Source of the DNA: Selaginella moellendorffii
Lineage: Eukaryota > Streptophyta > Lycopodiopsida > Selaginellales > Selaginellaceae
Length of the DNA stretch: 64,000 nucleotides
Assembly (NCBI RefSeq): GCF_000143415.4
Contig: NW_003314266.1
Coordinates: forward strand, 3,480,398-3,544,397
Direction: 5' to 3'
Shown here one piece after another: positions 1 through 10,790 of this stretch. Positions within the stretch are counted from its first letter, which is position 1; the number at the start of each line of letters is the position of its first letter. The position numbers and the translations under genes are program-made. The notes beneath the pieces are model-generated. The model had not been told where the DNA came from, searched no databases, and saw nothing but the letters and a program-made list of their open reading frames with translations.

Positions 1-559
1 TATTTTGTGTGACAAGAAATTTGCCCAGCCAATGCTGTCCCCAGTTCAAGGATGCACACCTCGCTAGGGGTTTCGCGGAATTAGGGTTTAGGACTTCTGG
101 ATTTGTCGCAAACTTCAAAGGAATATATGAATTTATATCTTGAAGTTTAAATTGAAAAATTCCTATGTTGGGCTGTGAGCTCTTTAAGTAGATATCCATG
201 TTGAAATTGCACTCATCACCCAGAAGGGAAAAGAAGGAAAAAAAGAAATGCCGAGCTCTTGGCACTCACAGCAAACTCCAATCACTGTTATGTCAGGAGG
301 AGAGCTAGCTACTCAAAAATGATTTTCTCTTTATCAGTGTCAATTTTGATTCTGGAAGTTTAAGTTTGTTTCAGTCTTAGAAAATTATATGATTGGGTTC
401 CATCATATTTCGTTCTGCCAAGCACTTGTGTCTTTTGTGGCACATGGTTACAAAGAGGCCCTACTTCGGCCCCTAGACTTCTTTGGCATTGGGTTGCTTT
501 GCTTTCAAATGTTCCTCTGCCATAGGGTAGGGTTTAGCCAAGTGCCATGCACCAAAACA

Positions 560-1575
560 ATCCTGTCAAAATCAAGCAGCACTACATCGCCATAACCTAA
601 ACGCCTTGCCGACAACAACGTGACAACACGTGCTTTTCTCCATAACACTCTTCAGTTTCTTGATTGCATTAGCTCGACGGGTTATAATATGCCATTTTGC
701 TTGAGACATGGTTTTAGAGGTGTGTTGATGCAAGAAAACCTGAGTGTGCCTGGTCAGCGCCATCCTATTGCATATATAAGCTGTACATTACAACCAGCGG
801 AGGTGAATTACTTCATGATAGAAAAAGAGTGTTTATCAACAGTTTAGGGTTTCTAGAAACTTCATGCATATTTACATTGTTCTTGAAGGTTACTAGAATG
901 TGATCATGCTACCATTATTTCATTATTGAAGCGAAAGAACTTGGTTGGTCGTATTGTTTGGTGGGTTTTGAAGCTTCAAGTATATAATTTTGATATTATT
1001 CATCGCCAGGAAATTCTATGACTGATGTTGATGCCTTTTCTCGAGCTCCTCTTTCTTATTTGCTCTCTTCTCATATTTCTGACGAGCTTGTTATTCTGGT
1101 ATCTGTGGATTTTCTAAACGAGGATTCTGTGCCATTGGCAATTGCTATATTTGACATTCAGTGTCCATAAGGTATAAAGCAAAACATGCCTTCTCTTGAT
1201 GAGGTTCGTGAGGTTTAAAAGATTGAGCTGTGGATTCGAAAGCTTGGGAATCCTGCATCACTTACTGATGACTTGCCATTTTGGCATTTACATTCTCAAT
1301 ATCGCCTTGAAGAAGGCCTTCTTTATTTTGTGGGGACAGATCCTAATGATTGATTACGGCTGGTAGGGCCTTCAATCTTTATTCCATAGTTTCTCTATGC
1401 CTACCATGATTCTCCTATTCTAGGTGGGCATATAGGACATCATTATTGTGTGACCAAGAAACTGTATATGTTTTTCTATTAGCCAGAGATGTTACGCGAT
1501 GTTATTTGGTATATGCATAGCTGTGTTTGGTGTCAAGCTCGTAATACTCCCCCTCATGCTGCAAAAAGGCGGTTG
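560..1575 (+). mobile_element. Degenerate Ty3/gypsy pol, left part (RNase H, integrase zinc finger)
   Basis: Shifting frames of the plus strand read like the end of a Ty3/gypsy polyprotein. At about 690-845 the RNase H pattern is clear (GVLMQE, then HPIAYISCTLQPAEVNY and EKECLS). At about 930-1060 a RNase H tail follows (RKNLVGRIVWWVLKLQ, then FDIIHRQ and DVDAFSRAPL). At 1489-1560 there is the CysCys half of an integrase zinc finger (CVWCQARNTPP). Stops and frame changes are numerous, so it is dead. The integrase core resumes at about 5405, which shows that the DNA between is an insertion. The 5' part of the element lies outside the window; positions 1-560 show nothing else I recognise. Confidence 0.8.
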
Positions 1576-2404
1576 GAGTCAATTGTAATTTCCCGTTATA
1601 AACCACAAATTTTTTCTTTCCAATTTGTCAGTTTACCTTGTCTATCTGCCACCTTGGCCTTAGCTAAGTTCCCTCGCCAAAGTTCTAACCTATTGTACCA
1701 GCTCCTACTTGGTCTTACTTTGTTTCAGCTACTCATTGCACAAGCAACGGAGCATTAGCCATCCATTCACAGATTCCTAAATCTCTCCCAATCCCCCTCC
1801 CCGGGTTAGACTGGACTTAAATTTCAACTATAGTCCCCGCATGCACAAGCAGCCAAGCACACAAAACCTCTATGTTCCTAACATCCCTTAGTGCAATAAG
1901 GCTTGATCATGGGACCCTTTAAATCCCAAGCCTTGGGTGCAACACTTGCTTCGGGACACCGAGGGGAAACACTGTGGCCTAACAGCCCGGTATAGGTACC
2001 TCTACTCCCCCACTTCCATCTTGAAGGGAAGGCCCAAGCCCCTAGGAAGGGTGAGGACCAATGAGCCGCAAGGTACTCAAGTAGGGCACCACTCCACATG
2101 AGCTAGGAGCACTATAGTCGATTTCCCTTCCGAGAGTGAGAGTTGCTCTTGAGCACTTCCTTGGGTGGCCCCTCCGGTGTGAGACACAAAATCCCTAGGC
2201 CCCAAAAGTGGAGCTGGAAGGGCGCCACGTGGTAGTGGCCGAAGCGAGAGCCAAACGAGCGTAACACGTTTGGACCAAAAGCTCCGACTTGAAAAGTCAA
2301 GAGCGGGAGTGGAACTCCCAACGAAGGGCTCGAGGAACGAGCACGAAGCGAGCAAAAAGCAAGGCTCCAAAAAGGGACCCAAAAAGGACCAACACATGAC
2401 ACGT

Positions 2405-2850
2405 GGAAGTGTCCGAGATGGACTCGAGTTGGAGTCCAAAGTGGAGTCTGAGATGGACCCGAGTTGGAGTCCGAAGTGGAGTCCGAGATGGACCCGAGTT
2501 GGAGTCCAAAGTGGAGTCCGAGATGGACCCGAGTTGGAGTCCAAAGTGGAGTCCGAGATAGACCCGAGTTGGAGTCCGAAGTGGAGTCCGAGATGGACCC
2601 GAGTTGGAGTCCGAAGTGGAGTCCGAGATGGACCCGAGTTGGAGTTCGAAGTGGAGTCCGAGATGGACCCGAGTTGGAGTCCGAAGTGGAGTCCGAGATG
2701 GACCCGAGTTGGAGTCCCAAGTGGAGTCTGAGATGGACCCGAGTTGGAGTCCGAAGTGGAGTCCGAGATGGACCCGAGTTGGAGTCCGAAGTGGAGTCCG
2801 AGATGGACCCGAGTTGGAGTCCGAAGTGGAGTCTGAGATGGAGTCCGAGA
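2405..2850. repeat. 35-bp tandem satellite array
   Basis: About twelve units of 35 bp, each built of GAGTTGGAGTCC, GAAGTGGAGTCC and GAGATGGACCC in that order, repeat head to tail with few changes. Successive GAGTT starts at 2461 and 2496 show the 35-bp step. As 35 is not a multiple of three, a reading frame cycles through all three frames every 105 bp. None of the three forward frames has a stop. Confidence 0.9.
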
Positions 2851-3052
2851 TGGAGTCCGAGATGGAGTCCGAGGTGGACCCGAGATGGACCCGAAATGGA
2901 GTCCGAGATGGAGTCCGAGATGGACCCGAAATGGAGTCCGAGAGGGACCCGAGATGGAGTCCGAGATGGACCCGAGATGGAGTCCGAGATGGAGTCCGAG
3001 ATGGAGTCCGAGATGGACCCGAGATGGAGTCCGAAGTCGAGACCGAGACCGG

Positions 3053-3096
<44 letters not shown>

Positions 3097-3369
3097 TCGG
3101 GACCGAGACCGAGACCGAGGCCGAGGCCGAGACCGAGCCCGAGTCCGAGACCGAGCCCGAGCCCGAGCCCGAGTCCGAGTCCGAGTCCGAGTCCGAGTTC
3201 AAAAGCCTGAGAGGGTGAAAGCCCAAAGCGTTCGTCTCCCAGACCCTGGGGGGTTTGGTGAGCTCCAAAAGTATAGTAGGGGGAGGACTGCAGTGGAGCC
3301 AGTTTGGCCAGGAAAGGCCAGTTTGGCCCAGGAAGGCCGGACCCAGTGTTGGGTGAGGAGCTGCCCACT
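2830..3369. repeat. 12-bp and 6-bp arrays plus spacer (first copy of the larger unit)
   Basis: The 35-bp units grade into repeats of GAGATGGAGTCC (2832-3030) and then a GACCGA hexamer run (about 3038-3205). A unique spacer follows (3206-3369) with GAAAGCCCAAAGCG and CTCCAAAAGTATAGTAGGGG. The run encodes ETET, RDRD or PRPR depending on frame, typical of a meaningless low-complexity translation. Confidence 0.85.
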
Positions 3370-3697
3370 GGAGTCCGAAGTGGAGTCCGAGATGGACCCG
3401 AGTTGGAGTCCGAAGTGGAGTCCGAGATGGACCCGAGTTGGAGTCCGAAGTGGAGTCTGAGATGGAGTCCGAGATGGAGTCCGAGATGGAGTCCGAGGTG
3501 GACCCGAGATGGACCCGAAATGGAGTCCGAGATGGAGTCCGAGATGGACCCGAAATGGAGTCCGAGAGGGACCCGAGATGGAGTCCGAGATGGACCCGAG
3601 ATGGAGTCCGAGATGGATCCCGAGATGGACTCCGAGATGGAGTCCGAGATGGACTCCGAGATGGAGTCCGAGATGGACCCAAGATGGAGTCCGAAGT

Positions 3698-3738
<41 letters not shown>

Positions 3739-4036
3739 TCGGGACCGAGACCGAGACCGAGATCGGGACCGAGACCGAGACCGAGGCCGAGGCCGAGACC
3801 GAGCCCGAGTCCGAGACCGAGCCCGAGCCCGAGCCCGAGTCTGAGTCCAAGTCCGAGTCCGAGTTCAAAAGCCTGAGAGGTTGAAAGCCCAAAGCGTTCG
3901 TCTCCCAGACCCTGGGGGGTTTGGTGAGCTCCAAAAGTATAGTAGGGGGAGGACTGCAGTGGAGCCAGTTTGGCCAGGAAAGGCCAGTTTGGCCCAGGAA
4001 GGCCGGACCCAGTGTTGGGTGAGGAGCTGCCCACTG
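3370..4036. repeat. Tandem duplicate of the 35/12/6-bp arrays and spacer
   Basis: The whole arrangement at about 2746-3369 is repeated. The spacer sequence beginning TTCGTCTCCCAGACC occurs at 3231 and again at 3897, a 666-bp offset. The array parts are offset by 624-660 bp because the second copy has gained a few 12-bp and 6-bp units. The two spacers are almost identical, so the duplication is recent compared with the diverged inverted copy at 4995-5365. Confidence 0.85.
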
Positions 4037-4994
4037 GGAAGTCCAAGACTAGAGTGAACACAGACCGACAAGTGGGGTAGCTTGGTGAAGTGTTCAAGAG
4101 CTGGCTCTAGTTCCCCCGGGAGATCGACTGGCCGATGCTCCCAGTCCAAGTGTGGGTGGCACTACCTACTTGGATACCTGTCGTGGCTCAACGGAACCTC
4201 GCTCTAAGCCCATGGCTAGAGCACCTAAAGGCGAAAGGCGAGGAGAGTACCCAGGTGGCTTGCGTAAGGCCACGGTGTTCCGAAATGTTGTCCCAAAGGC
4301 CCAGACTGTGGAGAGGAAGAGGCGCAGTCCTCTGGGGTAGTGACCAAGGACACAGTCGTGTGGTGAGGAAGTCCCAGAGGACCGTGGGACTTAGTGGTCG
4401 GGCCTGTGGGTCTCGATCCAGTGGCAGTGTTGGCAAACACGGCCAGGGGCAGAAAGGGACTTAGTGGGGACTGACAGAGGGATATTGGGGAAGGCTATTC
4501 CCCTTGTCGGTGGGCATCCTAAGGATGCTAAGGAGTGGATCTGAGATGACCACTCACGGATGGTTTGCCTAGTCTTGGAGAGCCAAGACTGTGATGCAAG
4601 TGGTAGTGGACTACCAGTGTGGCAAAGGTGATTGGGCATGGCCTTAGCGTAACAGGTTGCTATGTCGGTGGTACCTTTGAGTGTCGGTCATGGGATCGGA
4701 CACGTGGAGCACTTGGACCAAGTGCAAATGTTGAGTGGCATGGATGCCATTCTCGGGGCTAGCAAGTCCCAAGTCCTGGATGGGACTTATGGAGGTTGTG
4801 AATGAGACTCCTCCAAGTGGTCGGAGGTGTGGTTAAGTGACTAAAGTAGAATGGAAAAATTAGTCGCTTACATCCGGCACCACCCGAGTCCATGCTCACT
4901 CCCACCCAAGGCCCTTCGGCCCTAGTCTCAACCTCAAGTCAGTTTGGAAGCACCACTTGAGAGTTTCTTCAAGACTGGTTACTATACCTCACTA

Positions 4995-5365
4995 TCCCTA
5001 CTATACTTTTGGAACCCCATGCAGCCCCCCCTCTCCCTAGGAGACACACGCTTTGGGCTTTCATCCCTCAACCTGTATTAGTATTTAGACTCGGTCTTGG
5101 ACTCAATCTTGGACTCAATCTCGGACCCAACCTCGAACTCAATCTCAGACTCGATCTCGAACTTGACCTTAGACCCGATCTCGGCCTCGACCTTGGACTC
5201 AACTTTGGACTCGGTCTCATACCCAATCTCAGGTCTTGGACTCTGTCTCGAACTCGGTCTCAAACTCAGTCTCAGACTCGGTTTCGGAGTCGGCCTCGGA
5301 CTCGATCCCGAACTCGGTCTCAGAGTCAGTCTTGGACTTGATATCAGACTCAATCCCATCCGATG
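4995..5365. repeat. Inverted, diverged copy of the satellite and its spacer
   Basis: CCCTACTATACTTTTGGA and CGCTTTGGGCTTTCA at 4998-5062 are the reverse complement of the spacer at 3206-3285. The following ACTCGGTCTC/ACTCGATCTC-rich DNA to 5365 is the reverse complement of the array. It is much more diverged than the two direct copies. Together they make a large inverted repeat with about 1 kb between the arms. Confidence 0.8.
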
Positions 5366-5404
5366 AACTCTTTATCATTTCAGTCATGATTTTGGGGATC
5401 CTTT

Positions 5405-6415
5405 AGCCTACGACACTTCGGGGAGTTGGTTTGTTACACCCGTCCGTTTGAGTTGGTGGCATTTGATTTTATGGGACCTTTTCCATGATCAACTGCTGGC
5501 AATGAATATGTTATTATTGCTTCTGACTATTTGATTTGTTGGGTGGAAATTGGTGCTCTTGCTAGTGCCTCTACAATTGTTGTTGGATACTTCCTCCTTA
5601 ATCAAGTAGTGTTCCAGCATTCTTGTTTAGAGCAGATTCTTTCGAATAATGGTTCCACATTTATGGCTAAGGCATTCATGTTTTGACATCTCGGTTGGGG
5701 ATATGCCACACTTTCACAAGTGTTTATCATCCACAATCAAACGGTTTAGTGGAACAACTCGTTCGGACGTTCAAAGTGATGATTATGAAGTACGTGAACT
5801 TTCAGCATTTGGACTAGGATGGTTATTTACCGTCTCTTCAGTATGCATATATCACAGGGGTGTAGATTTTTATTGGTGCTTCACCATATAAACTTCTATA
5901 TGGTCATGATCCAATATTACCAACAGAGCTAAGTTTACTTTTGCGATTGCCACGAGCTACCAATGCTAGGTCGTGGGATTAATATTTGATGAGCATTTTT
6001 CCATTTGTCTGAGTGGAGTCTGTCGAACACTTAGGCCACATACAAGTGGGACAACCATGGCGCTACAACTCCTATCATCGTCCACTTGTGGAGTACAAAG
6101 TGAATGATTTGGTATTAGTCCATTTTCCCCATCTTACAGTAAATGGTTTATCTAAGGGGCTCTTTGCTTAGTGGAAATGACCGTATCGAGTGTTGTGGCA
6201 AGTTAAATCACAAGTTTATGAGGTTCGGCATGACGTCCAACAAACTGATCCTCCAGAAATTGTGCATGTGCAACAGTTGAAATGATTTGTCCAAATGGAT
6301 CAGGAACAGCTAATACCATCTATAGATCCGCTGATACCTCCTCCTAATGTTCCTCTAGATTCTAGCCCATCTATAAGAGAACTTTGATAATTTTTTATTA
6401 TTTCGAGAGGAGGGG
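5405..6415 (+). mobile_element. Degenerate Ty3/gypsy pol, right part (integrase core and tail)
   Basis: This continues the element interrupted at 1575. Around 5440-5700 the integrase core reads RPFELVAFDFMGPF, then GNEYVIIASDY, then ILSNNGSTFMAKAF in place of the usual TDNG..F motif. At about 6090-6290 the post-integrase region reads YKVNDLVLVHFPHL and PPEIVHVQQLK. Several stops and small indels break the frame. A purine tract (about 6404-6415, GAGAGGAGGGGA) ends it, as expected just before a 3' LTR. Confidence 0.85.
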
Positions 6416-6760
6416 ATGATGTGAGGTCCAAATATATGGCTACAATACCATATACTAATATTAGCGTAGTGGGATTTTAGTAGCCACCGGATTAGTTTCA
6501 ATCTGGACCACTCGCTCTTGTATATAAGCTAGAGTTTTTGGGCTAATTGATATGCATATTTTCTGTATTTCCTTTCCATATTCCATGTACTCATAATTAA
6601 TTTTATTTTTATTTTTATTTTATAATTTATAAATGTTTCTTTATAATATAAATTATTTAACTGCATAACTCTAAGTGAAAACTTATTTAGATTTTAAATT
6701 ATAGATACTCTTGTATCACTTTTATGATTTGGATAGTGAACTACAACTTTTTAGAAATAT
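6416..6760 (+). repeat. Probable 3' LTR start of the old gypsy element
   Basis: Directly after the polypurine tract the sequence begins TGATGTGAGGTCC, typical of a plant gypsy LTR start, and has a TATATAAGC box at about 6518. The partner 5' LTR is outside the window, so the right end is a guess; DNA beyond about 6600 is very AT-rich. Confidence 0.45.
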
Positions 6761-7859
6761 TTCTTTTTGAGCTGATCATGTATCTTTTGCCACTAAGTAT
6801 CTAGAGCTCTTGGTTTATTCAAAACTTTCTCAAACCATTGAGAATTTTTATTGATTTTATGCGCCTTGCTAGTATATCCCATAATGAAGGTCAAAAGAGC
6901 CCTTTGCTTCTTCCATCCTCTTGTTGTGAGTATGAGCCACCACATTGAGTTCTGGGGTACTAAGTCTAGCTCTTCAATGCAGGAAAAAGAGGTTCTTGCC
7001 AGGAGAAAAGTTCTCATAGAGGCTGTGCTGGCTTCTTCCACATAGCAAGTGATCCACTACATGATTAGGATCAGGAGGAGAAAGAAAATGCATAGCATGC
7101 CCATATAAGCCTTTGTTAATTGTGTTTGAGATTAGAGTTTGCTAGCAGAAAGAAGTTGCATATAGCTTCTCAATGACTGCCTCATCTCTTCAAATTCAAC
7201 ATTAGTAGATCTGTCCATCAAAACCGTGACTCTCTTTGTATTAAAATTCTATGGATTTACCTGGATATGTAATGCCAAAGCTTGGAAGTGGACACACATT
7301 GGTCTATAATACTGTGGAAGTGGTCTATCTAAAGAAGATAATATAATAGTAATTCCTGCATGTAAGTCAAGACTTATAAATGAAAATCCAGAATAATATG
7401 GAGTATTATCATAAATATTAATAAATTGATTTCAATGTAAGAAATCATAATCATTAAAATTAAAGGCTGGAATTTAAAAGACATTTACCCCATAATGTGT
7501 AATTTTTAAAATCTTTATTAGTTAAACTAGATATTCTGACCAAAGTATTTGCTGAATATTTATGGTTAAAATTTATTATCCTAATATATCCACTATAAAC
7601 CCTAAAAAAATGGGCGTAAACAAGGCTTCCTGGAGTCCCCTTACTGTGCTCAGATCTTGATTGCCCTTGCTCATCGCACCGTTCCCAAGCCAATAGCCCT
7701 AGCTCCCGCCGCCCCGCTGCATCCCAAGAAGTCCTGATGCGCCGCCTGATCCTCTGTCGGTCCTCCCCCCCACGTCGGATCTCCCTGCCGAGTCATCTCT
7801 GTCCATGTCATCATCCACGTGTTCCGCCTCACTGTGTTCTACGGCCGCTACAGCCACGC
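6761..7859. other. AT-rich stretch without a recognised gene
   Basis: Short ORFs exist on both strands (for example 6793-7041 minus, 82 codons) but none has a motif I recognise. 7600-7860 is GC-richer and leads into the PPR remnant; it may be its former 5' end. Confidence 0.5.
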
Positions 7860-8345
7860 CTCGACGATGCAATTCCAGTCGCCCTTCCAGGTACGCCAGA
7901 CCTACGCCGCTCTGCAATGCGGCAGCCCTACCGCAGGGGCGGTGAATCCACGCCCACATTGTCGCCAGCGGCCTCGCCAGCAATGGACTCCTCAGCGATC
8001 ACATGTATATGCCCTCCGGCGAAGAAGCCTCTTCTCCTGGAACTTCATCATCGCGGCATTTGCCAAGAACAGGCATGGCCGCAAGGCGATCGAGATGTTT
8101 AGGAGCATGGACTCGGCGGGGATCAAGCCCGACAGTGCTACTCTCTCCAGTGTCCTTGGCGCTTGCTCCAGCCTGAGGGATCTGGAAGAAAGCCGGAGGA
8201 TCCATGTCCAGTGGCGAGTTCCAGAGCGGGATAGTTGTGGAGACTAGGCTCGTGAAGATGTATGCCTGCTGTGGGAGGCTGCGAGAGGCCAGAAAGGTGT
8301 TCGATCGGATCGAGAACAGAGTGATATGCTGGAACTCGATGATCG
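7860..8345 (+). pseudogene. PPR protein pseudogene (left arm copy)
   Basis: The plus strand reads a PLS-type pentatricopeptide repeat stretch: FSWNFIIAAFAKNRHG at about 8033, KPDSATLSSVLGACSSL at about 8127, then after a frame change LVKMYACCGRLREARKVF and CWNSMIAA to about 8352. PPR proteins of this kind bind organellar RNA, usually for C-to-U editing or processing. Here stops and frameshifts break the reading and there is no complete protein. The same segment is found inverted at 11348-11763, with the same upstream text (FQSPFQVRQTYAAL). Confidence 0.85.
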
Positions 8346-8574
8346 CGGCATAGCGCCCAAGCTCGGCAGCTCTACAAGGAGATGGAAGGTTTCGGATTGA
8401 AAGCCAGGGACACGACTTTCGCTGGGATCCTGGGAGCTTGTTCCTCGCTCGAGGAAGGGATCAGGGGTCTCGTCCTCGATCATCATCCAGAACGCGCTTG
8501 TGAGCATGTACACGCGATGCTCTAGTCTAGACGTTGCGAGGGCCGTGTTTGACAAGATCGAGAGCAAGATCGTG

Positions 8575-8760
8575 GTCTCCTGGAGATCTAGTTAGTTCTC
8601 TGGAAAATCTAGTCGAGCTTGTTGATGAGTGACGCCACCACAACGCTGTTGCTGGATCCATCTTTCCTAAGAGTCGTGCGTGCCTGCCCGAGCTCCAAAT
8701 CGTTGGCATTGGAACAGACGCTCAGAACGCTGGTAAGAGTCAGCTGCTAGAGAGCTCCTC
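8575..8760 (-). pseudogene. PPR fragment, antisense to the preceding remnant
   Basis: The minus strand reads LTSVLSVCSNANDLELGQA, a PPR helix pair, followed by a stop-ridden continuation. Nearly the same fragment is present at 58300-58440 on the minus strand. It is a short broken piece and shows how PPR segments have been shuffled here. Confidence 0.55.
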
Positions 8761-8951
8761 AGTTCCTCCCGTGGCCACGATCAAAGCACGATCAAAGTCG
8801 TCCAGGAGACCACGTTGTGAGCTCTCACCTTAGAGGGAACTCGCCTGGCCGCGTCAAGTTCGTTGCACTTCATACATATGTTGAGAGCGTTCTAGATGAA
8901 GACACTCATTTAAAAAATTGTTAATATTCAGAAAACTAATGTTTTGCTCTT

Positions 8952-9600
8952 TCAGTTTCTAAGTTTTCTGTATGCCCACAGCAATGTAATGACTAACATA
9001 AGTGGCAAGAGTGGGATGGGAAAACCTCCGACACTAGTTGTCCCGGAGCTGGTATTAGAGTTAATGTTCGATGCACTGCCACAACTAGTGCCGGAGCTGG
9101 TGCCGAATGAAGCGGGTGTCAACGATGGTGCTGGACGCAGTGTCGAAGGTGGAGACCCTGGTGCTGGACATATTGGCACTTGAGACCTTGGTGCGCTTTC
9201 TGTGGGAGACTCCAACCATGGCTCTTCGCTACCCCAATCCCATGTCTCCCAAACTGGAGGAGGAGGTGGTGGAGGCAAATCCATGGATGGAAGCTCAACA
9301 TCACTCCCATCCTCACTTCCACCACCACCACCACTCTCGCCACCATCATCACCATTGTCACTGCCGCGAGAGCCTCCCATGCCCGCAGGACTTAGTGTGG
9401 ACCCTCGAAGATGGGGGAGATGGGACAAGACCGGGAGATAGAAAGCTAGTGGCACAGTCCTTGTTGGTGGTTGGTGTGGCATGCTTTGCTGGTGGTGAGG
9501 ATCGTGTGAGAAATTCATTGGTGCGCACAACCTGTATGCTGTGATCAGGAGATTTGCCATCCCTACCTCACAAAATGCATTTTGATCTGGATAAAATATC
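8952..9600 (-). pseudogene. Proline-rich, tail-anchored protein, damaged copy
   Basis: The reading on the minus strand holds a glycine/aspartate-rich stretch, the motif WETWDWGSEEPWLESPTE, a Pro/Ala-rich segment, and a hydrophobic C-terminus (LLPLMLVITLLWAYRKLRN) that would make a tail anchor. Relative to its relatives at 10380-10790 and 52855-54000 the frame changes after the acidic-tryptophan motif, so a Ser/Thr/Gly-rich reading replaces the expected Pro/Ala-rich one before the frame returns. The start codon of the open frame lies in F-box-derived DNA (9595-9715), so the open frame is chimeric. No known function; the family is not one I can name. Confidence 0.6.
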
Positions 9601-9715
9601 CTCTTGAACCGATAATCAGGTGATGACGCATCCGCTCCTCTCAAATGCTAAACTCTTTCTTGTAAATCATCTCAAGCATTCTTCGCTCCCTAAACTCCTT
9701 ATCTCCTTTTCCTCC
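9595..9715 (-). pseudogene. F-box gene fragment fused upstream of the proline-rich copy
   Basis: The minus strand matches the intact F-box gene at 54875-55837 around its residues 180-245: KEIRS region, then KEFSIWEERDAS-like text and FKRIFYPDP, here FKRIFYPDQ. Only about 120 bp remains and there is a stop. It shows that F-box and proline-rich genes travelled together in duplication. Confidence 0.75.
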
Positions 9716-10059
9716 TGAGTTTTATCGGCAACTAACAATAATTTTAAAGAATACAGTGACGTAAGAATAGAGCTTTTTTAAGTTTTAACAAAATAAAATA
9801 GTTTTTTTTTCTTAATACAAAGGCGGTTCATAACGACTAACCCATACATTAAATAAAGTTTTCTTGGATTGAGAGGATTACCATTGCCACTAAGATTAGA
9901 TACTAGTAGTATGATTAAAATTATTACAAATATTGCTACTAAAACCTAGCTCCTTTGGCACAAGTTTTCAATGGTGATCTGTTTGGATCACAATACTACA
10001 GAGTAATCTGGACAGAGAAACTCCTGACGCTTATCACGAGGTGGTGCAGAATAGTCCAG

Positions 10060-10790
10060 ATTCTGTCCAGAAGCTACAGTGGTGTGATCTCTGCAAGCTG
10101 GTGGTGAGGATCGTGTGAGAAGTTTGCTGGTGCGCACAACCCGCATGCTGGGATCAAGAGATCTGCCCTCACTTTTTACTTTGGATGATTGTGACACCCT
10201 GAGAGAGTAGCACGTATGGAGCACTGTCCTGTCGATCCAGCTCCATAGCCTCGTCTTAAAATCCCCGTGATGCACAGGAACTTCGGCTCCACAGCATCTT
10301 GGTGCCATAGCCATGGTGAGCGTAGGCTGCGATGACCCGTGTCAGCACACGGCGTTCTTTGCCTCCATCCTCTCACAAGCTCTCCATCTGCAATAACAAG
10401 GTAGGTGGAAGTGAGGATGGGAGTGATGTCGAGCCTCCATCCATGGAATTAGTTTGGGAGACATGGGATTGGGGTAGCGAAGAGCCATGGTTGGAGTCTC
10501 CCACAGAAAACGCACCAAGTGCAAACACCATCTCCATGGCCAGCACCAGGGGCACTTCCACTTTCGACACTGTGTCCAGCACCATCTCTGGCACCTGCTC
10601 CAGCACTGCATTCGCCACCAGCTCTGGCACTACCTGTGGCACTGTGTCGAACATTAGCTCTTACACCAGCTCCGGGACAACCAATGTTAGAGGTATTTCC
10701 CGTCCCGCTCTTGCCGAATATGAACAATCAAAATTTAAATAGGAATCCAAAAATGGGAAGTGCAACGAACTTGACGGGATTCGCTCGAAA
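10060..10790 (+). pseudogene. Proline-rich, tail-anchored protein, inverted damaged copy
   Basis: Plus-strand DNA at 10390-10740 repeats the gene at 8952-9600 in opposite orientation. It keeps GGSEDGSDVE, WETWDWGSEEPWLESPTE and the Pro/Ala-rich text (in another frame from about 10519), but the C-terminal hydrophobic segment is cut short after EVFPVPLLP. DNA at 10060-10160 matches 9480-9560 (GCGCACAACC region), also inverted. It is a pseudogene in the right arm of the large inverted duplication. Confidence 0.65.

Larger units (their letters stand above)
1576..5404. mobile_element. 3.8-kb insertion splitting the gypsy integrase, rich in satellite
   Basis: The integrase zinc finger stops near 1575 and the catalytic core starts near 5405, so about 3.8 kb has entered the older element. 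The insert starts with unremarkable DNA (1576-2400), then carries tandem arrays (2405-4036), unique DNA (4037-4990) and a diverged inverted copy of the array (4995-5365). I found no transposase, LTR or clear target duplication, so its class is unknown. Long ORFs are open on both strands across the arrays only because the repeats lack stops; I do not regard them as proteins. The exact ends could move by some tens of bases. Confidence 0.6.

Noticed and set aside
2112-4097. A 661-codon minus-strand ORF (and several long plus-strand ORFs) over the satellite arrays
   Set aside because: Openness follows from the repeat unit lacking stops in all frames; composition is purely repetitive and there is no promoter, splice or domain evidence.
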